DNA from: Podarcis raffonei
Lineage: Eukaryota; Chordata; Lepidosauria; Squamata; Lacertidae
Assembly (NCBI RefSeq): GCF_027172205.1
Contig: NC_070604.1
Span: 75,181,023-75,245,022, forward strand
DNA: 64,000 nt
Direction of reading: 5' to 3'
Shown: in pieces, positions 21,387 through 32,200 of the stretch
Numbering within the stretch: position 1 is the stretch's first letter
Layout: each line of letters starts with the position of its first letter
Position numbers and translations under genes: made by a program
The notes under the pieces: model-generated
What the model saw: the letters and a program-made list of their open reading frames with translations, nothing else
What the model was told of the DNA's origin: nothing
Database searches by the model: none

Positions 21387-22765
21387 GTGAGTAGCCATAT
21401 TTTCTACCCTAACAAAAATGTCTTATGAAAGGCAGTATATGAAGAACATAACCATACATGGAACATATTCAGTATAAAAAACAATTTATAAAGGTGCAGT
21501 TACATATAGCCAAGATTTTACGATGAATCTATATAGCCCAACCACGATGAGGAAGGAGTCATATATGACTCTCCCTGTTTATATACTCAAAAAAACGGAG
21601 AACCGTCTGATTTGACTTCACCCCCAGATTACACATTCATGTTTGATCATTGATAATTCCATTATTGATCTAGTCAAAATAAAGTCAAGATTAAAAGTTC
21701 ATTTATAATAGAATGTCCAAAATTCAGAATTGATGCATGGACACCACGACTCTGTTCTCCACATCTTTAGATCATTTGCTTCTCCCCTCTCCCACACCCT
21801 CGTGACACCAATGTGCACATGTCGTTTGATAAAACACTTCAACAAAAGCAAAGTTGTTGTGCTTGTACATGCAACTACAGCACAATTTATTTTCTGTGGG
21901 GCTGTTACTGTGCCCACATGTCCATTCAAAAAGAGTCTTGACAGAATTGTATGTGCAATTACATCAAGTTTGCTTTTTTGAGATGTCCTCAATGTCAATT
22001 TATTCATATATCAACTTATCAGTATCAATTATCATGTAATTTGAAGGGAGCAGGATGACCAATGAACTGAAGCACATATCTGCAATATTCAGAAAGAAAA
22101 AACGAGAACATTGCTGAATTCCTAATGCATTGGTTCCTTCGGAAAGAAAACCAATTACTTCAACATTCTGGCATCTCAACAAGTCCAATTAATCTAGAAC
22201 TCCAAAAGTTCAGAAAGATCTCAAGCTTTGAGAGAAACCAAAACCGACCAATTCACCCATCTCTAAGTCACAGTGCTGTAGTCTCCATCTGTCAGTCAGT
22301 AGGGCCGACACACAGATATTACCTGTATAACCACAATCCCCTGAGGTTTTCTGGTCCATAACTGCCCATGCTATCATTGGTGAGGTGTCACCAGTAAAGG
22401 ATACCAGGGGACATTTGTGGGTAGTGTCCTTGAGCAGCAGGGATTTTCATGAGCAAAATATTTAAAAGCAGCATGAAGCCAGAGTGGGCATGTGTGCCAG
22501 TCTCAAGTACATACATAAGACATAAGTCATCTGCTTCAGGTACAAATTGGCTTGAAACCATGCTCAGCGGCTTGGAAATCAGAGCTGGGAAATATACAGA
22601 AGAGGAAAAGGAAAGAAGAAAGGCTATTGGAGAGGAATTATCAGTGCCTTCACGCCTTGAGTTTGGAAATCTAGATGCATTCAAGGTTAGTTCATCAGCA
22701 ATCAGCATATCACGGACTTTATTTCATCTCTGAAAAGCATTTTAAGCATGTTTTTTTTAAAAAAA

Positions 22766-22796
<31 letters not shown>

Positions 22797-25151
22797 CTTC
22801 TTCTTCTCCTCCTCCTCCTCCTCCTCCTCCTCCTGCTGCTGCTGCTGCACCCATCATGCTAGGTTTCCTCAGATACTCTGGGCAGCTTACAGGAAATACA
22901 AAAACATGAGGGTGACTACACACAATAAAAGAGTTGTATTTGTCACATGATGCATATTCAATTTTCTCCAGAGAAATGGTAGCTATGCCTGAAAGCAATC
23001 ATTTGTGAAGGGCCCTTTGTATGTTGTCAACACTTAGGAACCGAGCAGGCGAGGAATTAAATAAATAGAATAAAAATACTTCTAGTGAAAGATCTGGAAT
23101 GAAATGTTTCTGTTACATGCAATTTACAATGTAGTGAAGAAAGGAATGGATTGACCACAGTGCTTATTTCCTATCTTATTTAAGAGGATGACGAAATTAC
23201 CTTCCAGAAGGATCATAGTAACTCATCTCCCTCCTCATTTACTCCCCAAATCTATTTTCAAAAGTAAAGCCAAGGTGAGTACATGCATCTTATAGTCTTT
23301 CAGCTATAATTCCTTTACAGCAGCATTCACTTAAATGTTATTTCAGAGCATTATGAGCACATTCTTAAAGCATGATTTATATCTTTGTGTTTCAGATACT
23401 CGTGCTGATTCGGAATCCAAAGGATACAATGGTGTCTTATTTTCATTTCAACAATAACCTTTCTGTCCTTCCTAATTCAACATGGGATGCATATTTCACA
23501 GATTTTATGAATGGAAAAGGTATCCTCCTTATTTTGAAAAAAATCATGCAAGAGTAGTTCACAAGATGGGAAGAGGTCCTGCATCTGCCCCCCCCCCCAT
23601 TCTGATGTCCAGGTGGCAGCAGAAGCTGGGAGTGTTCACCTTTGTTTAATATGCCCACTGAATCCTTTCCTAGGGACTTTGGACCTAGACACTGTCATGA
23701 ATGCTATGGCAACCTGTAGACTTGACTCCTGTAATGTGCTTTAGCTGGGGTTGCCTTTGAAAATGGGCCAGAATCGTTCATCTGTCCAGAATCTAGCAGC
23801 ACGACTCGTGATAGTGGACCTTCATGAGCTGTGCTGTTTCCCAATTTGTATCTAGGCTAATTTCAAAGTGCTGGTTTCAACATTTAAAAACCTACATGCA
23901 GGCACATGCATTCTTAAAACATCAGTGTCCACATGCATGGGAAAGCAGATCCAATGAGCGTTCCCACATGTATGTATGCAGGCGAGTTTATGTGAGTACG
24001 CTAACAGAGAGCCTGTTAAGTGTTAAAATGTTGATATCATGCAGCTTTCTTCTCCTTTTTATCCAGTGTGTTGGGGCTCCTACTTTGACCATGTCTCAGA
24101 ATGGGACAAGTACATTGATGATGAAAATGTCATGGGCATATGTTACGAAGAACTTAAGGAGGTGAGGTTAACATTAGCCCCAGGGATATCAAAACTAGGT
24201 TTCTTTGTGAAATGCTGTTGAAGAGATAAATGCACAAGGACACTTTATAGGTGAATGTCCTGTCTGTGATGAGTGCGTATGGACTGTTAGGATCGTCCTA
24301 CTCTCGTGTAGGACCCTGGTAGAGACACATGCCCAACTGCCATGTTCTCTCCCTCCTGGTCTGTCATTTGGGAGCTTCCAAAGCTTTCTTCAGCCTGAAC
24401 ATCACAGTGACTGATACCAAGAAGCATCAGCACACTTAGGGATCTGCAGAGTATTTGCAGTTTGCTTAACAGAACTCAGTAGCACAGCACTTTGGCTAAT
24501 CTACGTTTATTTACATATAATACACTCAGAGCATTCTGACTTAGCTCTTTCCTCTTTCTCATCAGATAGCAAAGAGAGAAAGAACAAAGGACAATAGTCC
24601 CACTTTCCAGAACACAGTAGTACCAAAACACCCTGTCTCTGTCACTCTGTGGAATGAAAACATACACCATCATGTGATAGACAACATTCCCATGACTCCA
24701 AACATGGAGGAGGAATCCAAACATGGACATGCTATTTCATGTCTGACCGTTTTCTGAAATGCTCATAACACAGTTGTTGTGTAGGCTTGTGGCTTACGCT
24801 GGCAGTTGAGCTAAAGACTCTGGCCAGAGTTTTGAAAGCAAAAGCATGTATTAGGCTAGAATACCTCCCAACAGATACCTAGGTCACTCTACACCTGTCA
24901 CTATTACAAGGCCAGGAAGAAGCAGGGCTGATATCAGAGCTGAAGAACCCACTTGAGTGAGTTTCTTTTTGTATGACATTGGTCTCCACCTTCAGTGTAG
25001 AGTTAGAACTTTTATATTTTTAAATTATTTTATGGGCATATAACAAAAAGAATGGGGGGGGGATCCTAATTCAAGCATATAGCTTTATATGTCCATATGC
25101 CTAAATAGGTATTTAAATCAGATTGACAAAAGGGTAGTAGTAGTAGTAGTA

Positions 25152-25196
<45 letters not shown>

Positions 25197-27398
25197 TATT
25201 ATTTATACCCCGCCCATCAGACCTGTAGTAGTATATTTAACACACTATAGATGTAATCAGTGCTTTTTTATTGAAAAAAGTGTCAGTACTCACCAGCAAG
25301 CAGGGGGAGGAGCCAGTGGGGGGGGTTGGCCTGATGCCAAGTCTGGGCGGTGAGGGCGGAGTAGCTGCTTGATGCTCCCTCATCCACCCACCCACCTACC
25401 AGGGCGCTGCTGCTTGGGTGAAGAAGCCTCCCCTGCCTGACTTTGGGAAGGAGACAGCAGGCCTCCAGGATCCTGTCAGAGCATTGTGCCTCCTTGTCCT
25501 AAGTTGGACAAATGCTTCCAAGAGCCCTCGTGCCACCTCCCCCCCCCAAAGGTGGCAGTACTACGTACTGTTGCGTACAGCTAAAATGAAAGGACTGAAT
25601 ATACTGTTTTGACATGTTATCTCTTGTTTTTTGGGGGGAAAGGATCCAAATTTAGGATTGCAAAAAATCGCTAAATTCTTCAGTTTTTCCGTGAACGAAG
25701 AAGAAATTAAAAGTGTTGTAGAAAATTGCAGTTTCAAAGCTATGAAGCAAAAATCCACTGAAACTCATGGAACATTTGGAGATGCTCTTTTCCGCAAAGG
25801 TAAATTTCTAGGGTGGGGTGGAGTTGATAAGGTTATTCACCAATAGTTGCCTGCTAAGTGATCACAACTATGTATAGTTACTTATCAAGTTATTTTTTGC
25901 GTAACCTTCTTAAAGGTAGGGATGCCACAAAGGGTTTAATTTTCAGTCCAGACCTGTGATTTCAAGGCATCCAAGTTCTTCTTCTGGATTTTTATTTATC
26001 ATTCAAGAACACAGGGTATGGGAATAGGATTTGATTCTATAAAATCAGCCCAGAGGTTGTTGAGGTTTGTGATGGAGAAAAGGCTCCCATCACCATGTCT
26101 CTGGTATCAACATGCAGCATCCTGGGGAACTTGCTGATGCCCCATTGGGACCCCCTTCTAATGCCTGCTCTGGACTCTCCTGTTCACATATTTTTTCCCC
26201 AGTAGTAGACAGCGCAAAGCAACTGGGAGCCACCACTTAGATTTCTCACAATGATTTGATTCTGCCCCCTGTTTCCAAGAGCTAAGAGGGCACCCATGGT
26301 ATATGGGAGACTTGGCATGGGAGGGATCCATCAGAAGGAACTATACCAAGGTCCCCCTCACACCATCAGGCAGTCCTGTCTTTTGTGTCTCCTACTTTGG
26401 TCTCAGAAGTGGATAAATTGGATAATACATTTTAAAAGAGAAACAGGTGGTGATTTTTCAAATATCACTTGGACCTACATCCCACAAGAGATGGTTGGAG
26501 ATTGTGGAATAGGATGCCCATGAGTCCTTCTTTACAGAAGACAGTGATCTATTTTTAAGAGCTGTTTCTAGTCGTTCTCTAGCTAAAGGTGCCCTCTGTT
26601 TGAGGGCTGTCCAGTCCAAGGTTTGTTTAAAGAGCACACAAGTCACTTGGTGTATTCCCCAATCTGGTGATATGTATTTTTATTTAAATTTATGCAAATC
26701 CACTTTTTTTGACATTGCATAACTGTCTACCCTATTGTCAAGCGAGAACCAATGCACTGACCTCTTTTAAAGTTAATTGTGACTTAGTTGTAATTAACAG
26801 CTCCTGTGTGAGAGACTTATGCACGGTGAGTGGTTAAGAAATAGCATGTTTCATAGTAAATCCTAACAGCAGCTGTGTGATGTTTGGCTGAGGAGCAAAC
26901 GATTATGGTTCCTTTCTGTCAAGGTCAGTTACCTCCTTTAGCCAACAAATTCCAAAGGAGTCAGCAGCAGCAGCCGGTTCAGTGGAACAGAGGTGAAACT
27001 ACAGCCTTCCAACAGTGGAGCCACTGCTGCTTTGCAGGGGAAGGGAAGGCTAAGCAAGTCACAAGGGTGGGGCTGCACAGGAGCAACAGCAGAACACCTA
27101 TTGCTGCCATCACACAGTATTGACTTCATTGCTGTCTTGGCTTTCCCTTTTCCCTTTCCAGCAAGTGGCCGTGACACTGCAAATCCACCCCACTGAAGAG
27201 ACCCCAGTTTAATAAAATACCTTCTGAATATATGTTAAAACTAGTCATTTATCTTAAATGTTTGCAGGATCTGTCGGTGACTGGAAAAGCCTTTTCTCTG
27301 AATCTCAGAGCCAAGAAGTGGACAGAAGATTTAAAGAGTGTTTAGCCGAAAGCAAACTAGGAGCAAAGATGAAGTATGAGGTTTACTGCAAGATCTGA
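21185..27398 (+). CDS. SULT6B1: SULT6B1-like sulfotransferase, gene C (complete, 7 exons, 314 aa)
   Basis: A cytosolic PAPS-dependent sulfotransferase. Exons: 21185-21386, 22540-22685, 23185-23274, 23396-23519, 24067-24161, 25643-25799, 27268-27398; all GT-AG, open to TGA at 27396. PAPS loop Y64-P-K-T-G-T-N-W; catalytic His130 in VTHL; R152-N-P-K-D-T-M-V-S160; [15 protein letters not shown]270-K-G-SVGDWK. ATG 21185 has a favourable context (A at -3, G at +4). A second in-frame ATG two codons on could also serve. The upstream in-frame GTG at 21161 is unlikely. Its closest relative is gene D, 1.6 kb downstream in the same orientation. Relative to B it has canonical Pro in the loop and one fewer codon in exon 4. 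Acceptor unknown. Confidence 0.9.
22540..22685 (+). CDS. SULT6B1: Gene C exon 2
   Basis: 146 bases, cttcag|GT to TTCAAG|gttag, encoding [21 protein letters not shown] and RLEFGN. 24 base and 13 residue differences from D, the most divergent exon of the pair. Confidence 0.88.
22768..22848 (+). repeat. Compound microsatellite (TTC)n(TCC)n(TGC)n
   Basis: Three adjoining trinucleotide runs in gene C intron 2, followed by a short LINE-like 3' end. Absent from gene D. Confidence 0.95.
23185..23274 (+). CDS. SULT6B1: Gene C exon 3 (catalytic His)
   Basis: 90 bases encoding [17 protein letters not shown] to FKSKAK. It differs from D by one silent base; the encoded residues are identical. Confidence 0.88.
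23396..23519 (+). CDS. SULT6B1: Gene C exon 4 (3'-phosphate loop)
   Basis: 124 bases encoding [18 protein letters not shown] to DFMNGK. Met replaces the Ala seen in B just before VS; 8 of 41 residues differ from D. Confidence 0.88.
23690..23910 (+). mobile_element. Degraded L2-like reverse-transcriptase fragment
   Basis: Fragments [16 protein letters not shown] and [11 protein letters not shown] match the C-terminal part of L2-clade reverse transcriptases. A homologous piece sits in the matching intron of gene D (about 33285-33360), so it predates the duplication. Confidence 0.5.
24067..24161 (+). CDS. SULT6B1: Gene C exon 5
   Basis: 95 bases encoding (V)[16 protein letters not shown] and ICYEELKE. 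A single base differs from D, and the adjoining intron is nearly identical for about 250 bases. Confidence 0.88.
24460..24626. other. Segment present in gene C intron 5, absent from D
   Basis: C reads 'gtatttgcag', then about 167 extra bases, then 'ccaaaacaccctgtct'. D joins 'gtattcgcag' directly to 'ccaaaacattctgtct'. It is either an insertion in C or a deletion in D. No element family recognised. Confidence 0.5.
25137..25225 (-). repeat. (TAG)n(TAA)n tail with L2-like 3' end
   Basis: A trinucleotide run of about 60 bases followed by 'tttataccccgcccatcag', an inverted LINE/SINE 3' end with its simple-repeat tail. Gene C intron 5. Confidence 0.7.
25258..25606. mobile_element. Insert with CAGT...ACTG ends near the exon 6 acceptor of C
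   Basis: C carries about 350 bases (starting CAGTGCTTTTTTATTG) between 'atagatgtaat' and 'ttttgacatg', where D joins the two. It ends 36 bases before exon 6, so it lies where a branch point would be. Probably a DNA-transposon derivative; no flanking duplication seen. Confidence 0.5.
25643..25799 (+). CDS. SULT6B1: Gene C exon 6
   Basis: 157 bases, ggaaag|GAT to AAAG|gtaaat, encoding [26 protein letters not shown] and LFRK. 16 base and 10 residue differences from D. Confidence 0.86.
27268..27398 (+). CDS. SULT6B1: Gene C exon 7 (terminal)
   Basis: 131 bases encoding [14 protein letters not shown] through KYEVYCKI and TGA. Differences from D lie in the first two thirds; the last ~45 bases are identical. 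Confidence 0.88.
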
Positions 27399-27560
27399 GG
27401 AGGCAACCTATATTCAAAGGGCTGGCTGCCTCCTCCATGGTCTCCTGAAATACAATTAGCTTTGTCTCTTTCTGTGTACCTGTACAGAACATTGAGGAAG
27501 CCATAATGTTTCCTGTGTCTTGCAATTCCAGCAATTTTGATATTTAAGCAGGTTGACCTG

Positions 27561-27566
27561 ATTAAA
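27561..27566 (+). terminator. Candidate poly(A) signal ATTAAA of gene C
   Basis: The common variant hexamer 163 bases past the stop. The aligned position in gene D reads TTTAAA. Confidence 0.4.
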
Positions 27567-29010
27567 TAATGGATGCTTGAGGAATTTGTTCTTTGTGGAT
27601 CTTAATTCAAACTGACTTGATCTCTGTGCATGGACTATTGTATAAAAATTGGTTATCCTTCAGATTTCGCATTTAGCTGAATTTTGCAAAGCAGCTCTCA
27701 GTTGAAACTGTGAGGTGAGCGTGTGGAATCCATTTTGCAGCTCCAGTGACGCAGCATGGCTCCTGACAGCCCTGCTTCTGTATGTCGTGTTCCTCCAGGG
27801 GTTCATCACTTGCAGTGGGCAATCTTCTTCCTCTCTAGGGGCACCCCACCTGTGTTACTAGTCCAGCATGGTCCACTCAACTCTATTGAAAAAAATTCTT
27901 GCTCTGTAGCTCCAAGTGGGGCTAGTTGCTATACCTTCTCTTCCAGCAAGGCAACCAGTTTGCGGTTGCCACAAGTGTACTTTTGCATGTTCTCTGGGAG
28001 GAAGACAAACATGGCACTGGTGTTGCATGTCTCTGCAGCAGCTTCCTCACCTCTCATGTCTCTTGGTTCTATGCATACCGTGAGACAGCACCAAGGGCCT
28101 TCCCTGCTCAACACCCTCACAAATTCCCCTGTTTACGAGTCCTGGTCACAAGCTCTGGTCATAAGCTCTCAGAAGCTGCAATCAGCTCAGTTAACTGGTG
28201 CTAACTCCTTCCCCACTCACTTCCTCATTCTCAGAGCCTGAGGTGCTAAACTTTGAAGGGTGGCATTTGGTCTCAGAACGCCAAGATAAGGCATTTAAAG
28301 CAAAGCTTTTACGTAAGGGTGTGGCCACAGTAGTTCATACTACTGTGTGCAATAGTTTAAGCAAACTTAGCCAGAGAAATAAATAGCTCTCTTAAGACAA
28401 AAACAGAAGAAACTAGCTGATATGGGATGAAGGTTATCAACTGTGTATGGCTCATTGTTTATCTTCTTGTAAAATGCTGTTGGAAAATAACACTATTTTA
28501 CAAACCATTGGAAGTGGTGGTCTAAAATCATTTATTTGCACTGCTATAATTTCAATCAACGGACATATACATGGTATTATGGCTCCTGTACGACTTACCA
28601 ACACTTTTCACTGTTTACCACACTTACTAATGAGTCTCTCTCACCCGCTTCACACACACATTGCCTGTTTTCTGAACATACTGAACCAATTTCTGTGAGA
28701 ACCTGATGCTAGGTAAGATGGCTTTTGAACTGATCCAGCACAACTATTCTTGATGCTGATGACTTCTGAAAGAATCAGAAGCCCAAATGTCAAGGACAGC
28801 TGTGAACATGGAATGGGAAATGTAAGGCTAGAGGTACTTTACAAGCATCGTGGTTAAACAGTAACTTTACACTGTGAACTTCATCACCAGATATGAATCG
28901 TAATCTTGGTAATATATTAACTTTTTCTGATCAACATAAGTATTAATCTGTTCAGGCAGAATAGCTCAAATCTCAGTCTTCATCAAGTGTCCATCCCATC
29001 AGATACAAAG
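27567..29010. other. C-D spacer
   Basis: 27567-27710 still aligns with the gene D 3' flank. 28240-28500 matches part of the tandem spacer ('gcatttaaagcaaagctttt', 'gctgatatgggatgaagg'). From about 28810 it aligns with the gene C upstream region. I see no gene in the rest. Confidence 0.5.
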
Positions 29011-29209
29011 ATGAACATGAACAGGAAACGTATTGAAATTCTGGACAAGTTGTTGGCTGATGGTGACAAGCTAGCTCCAGAAGATAAGCTATTTACCTAT
29101 AAAGGGATTTTGTATCCTCTTGCTGTTTGCAAGCTAGAAAATTTCCAAGCTCTTGAAACCTTTGAAGCCAGGACGGATGATGTGATCTTGGTAGGATATC
29201 CTAAAACAG
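29011..29209 (+). CDS. SULT6B1: Gene D exon 1
   Basis: Residues 1-66 plus one base of Gly67, ending AAAACAG|gtgagt. The N-terminal MNMNRKR differs from C (MAMRGKHG), but from IEILDKLL onward the two are nearly the same. Confidence 0.88.
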
Positions 29210-32200
29210 GTGAGTAGCCATCTTTTCCACCCAAACAAAAATGTCTTATGAAAGGCAGTATATGAAGAACATAACCATACATGGAACATATTCTGTATAA
29301 AAAACAAATTACATAGGTGCAGTTACATATAGCCAAGGAATCTAAATAGCCCAACAATGATGAGGAAAGAGTCACAGCAGAAGGAGTACTTATATGACTC
29401 TCCCTACGGTGGTACCTCAGGTTAAGTACTTAATTCATTCTGGAGGTCTGTACTTAACCTGAAACTGTTCTTAACCTGAAGCACCACTTTAGCTAATGGG
29501 GCCTCCTGCTGCTGCCACGCCGCAGGAGCACGATTTCTGTTCTCATCCTGAAGCAAAGTGCTTAACCTGAAGCACTATTTCTGGGTTAACAGAGTCTGTA
29601 ACCTGAAGCGTATGAAACCTGAAGTGTATGTAACCCGAGGTACCACTGTATTTATATACTAAAAAATGGAGAACTATCGGATTTGGCTTCACCTCCAGAC
29701 TACACATTCATGTCTGACCATTAATAATTTCATTACTGTCAGGAGGCAGAGGAACCAACCCCCGTGGCAGGTTTCCAGGAATGGATAAGACAAGGAAAAG
29801 TTCTTACCACCTGCCTTTTATTCAACATTTACAGAGAGAGGCTTGGAAACGCAGCCTCTTGGAATGATGGCATTGCCCCGAGTAAATCTCTCCTCCCCTT
29901 CTCTCCCACTTCCTCATTCGTCATCTATTCTACGGGTGGTGCTGAGGGCTCTTTGCTTCTGAGCCCTCCGCTCTCCTACTTTCAAGGCTCACCAGGTTCT
30001 GGGAGGGGGGGGTCTGGAATGCTTTCTAAAGGGTTACATCTCCAGTACTCACTACTGGTTTTTTTTGTTCATTTTCGCCAATTTTCGCCAATATACATCA
30101 TTTTTAAAAACGTTTTCTTTATTTAAATAGCAGGCTGAAAATTTGATATCATATTTCCAAAGATTTTCCCATTTCTCCAATTCTATTGTATATCTGAAGT
30201 CTTGGGCCCATTTTGCCATTACATCCTTACATCCTTAACAATTTCGTCTTTTAAATGCCAATTTAATCATAACTTATACATTTTGGATAAATTCTTTATT
30301 TGTGGTCAGTGTCCTTGAGCATCAGGGATTTCCATGAGCAAGTTATTAAAAAGAAGCATGAAGCACATACCCCAGACATTTTGCATCTCATTCAGGTACA
30401 AACTGGCTTGAAACCATGCTACGTGACTTGGAATTCAGGGCTGGGAAATATACAGGAGAGGAATATAAAAGAAGAATGGCAATTGAAGAGGAACTGGCAG
30501 TGCCTCCACGTCTTGAGTTTGAAGATCTAGACGCCATCAAGGTTAGTTCATCAGCAATCAGAGCATCACTGACATTAATTAGTCTCTGAAAAGCAGACAG
30601 ATAGTGTTCATTGTCTAGGAGAACCACTCTTTAAAAAAATGAGTTTAGGAAGCATCAGACCTCCTTGAATGGCGTGCAGATCTTTGTCACCCAAGGAGCA
30701 GACATTTGGATTCCTGTGCTCGAGGGAAATAACACTGGCCTTTCTCCATACATGATGAGCTCATGTCAACCAATAGCACACACTCTTTCCAATCAATTGG
30801 GTGTTCAACTTATCTGTTCAACTTACTGCAGAGCCACACCACACATTTAACTTCCCTCAAAGAATCCTGAAAACTATAGTTTGTTACAGTTGGGAACTGT
30901 TTGTTTGCTGGGAATTGTAGCTCTGTGAGCTCTGTTACAAATGCGCGTTGAACATACTTTAAATGTACAGTGGGGGTCTGCCTTAATGCTTTCCCCAGCA
31001 CATTTTGGTTTTGGGGAAAACCTTTCATGGAGATTTTGCTTATATTTGTGTGGGGGGGTGGGGTGGGGGTGAATTGCATCACTTTGGGGTGAGGGGAGTA
31101 ATATTTTGATGAGGTGGCCAGTTTCTGTCTTCTCCCCTATTTTTAACTACAGTCATAAAGGTAAAGGTACCCCTGCCCGTACGGGCCAGTCTTGACAGAC
31201 TCTAGGGTTGTGCGCCCATCTCACTTAAGAGGCCGGGGGCCAGCGCTGTCCGGAGACACTTCCGGGTCACGTGGCCAGCGTGACAAAGCTGCATCTGGCG
31301 AGCCAGCGCAGCACACGGAAACGCCGTTTACCTTCCCGCCAGTAAGCGGTCCCTATTTATCTACTTGCACCCGGGGGTGCTTTCGAACTGCTAGGTTGGC
31401 AGGCGCTGGGACCGAGCAACAGGAACTACAGTCATACCTCAGGATAAATACGCTTCAGGTTGAGCGCTTTCGGGTTGCGCTCCGCTGTGCACCGGAAGTA
31501 ACAGAGCATGTTACTTCCGGGTTTTGCCACTCGTGGATGTGCAGACGGTCAAAATTCGCATCCTGAGGTACCACTGTATAAGAAGCTGCGGCTTGGTAGC
31601 AGTTGCCAGGTGATTATGTAGCATCATCCTGAGGGGCACAGATGGCCAAGCCAAAGTATTCATGGCCTGATGGACACAGTGTCTCTGAGGCAAGTTTATT
31701 TATGTATGAAACGTCAATTCATGGTACAGTCGCATGTATTCCCATCTCTGACTGTTATTCTTTTTAGCCTAAAAGTAGATTGAAGACATGGGGCATAATA
31801 ATAACATGTACCAGGGAGGTACAACCTCACCTGAAGTCATGGAAGAGGGTTTGCAATTTTTGTTTGGTTTAGACTGGAGATGCACTTCCCCCTGCAGATG
31901 TTGATTTCACTGTGTCATTTGTATTAACAGCAACACGAATAAACTGTTATGTAAGCTGAGAAATCTGCCAGTTCCAGAAATCTAGCTCATCATCGTGTTT
32001 CTTTTTCCTTTTTCCTGGTCAGTTGGCAGTTTATCCATCATTCTTTAAGACCAGGTTTTTTAAAAAATAACTGTAAAATACTGATAACTGTGCACAAAAT
32101 CAAAGAGTTGTATTTACATGACACATATTCAAAAAATGTCTCCTAGAACAGTGGTAGCTGTGCTTGAAAATCAGAATTGGGAAGAGCACTTTGTGTGTTA

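Noticed and set aside
24039-24221. Extension of gene C exon 5 into the intron (frame continues [20 protein letters not shown])
   Set aside because: A good donor gtgagg follows GAG at 24161, as in every paralogue. The continued frame is intron read-through and is present in D only because the tract is nearly identical.
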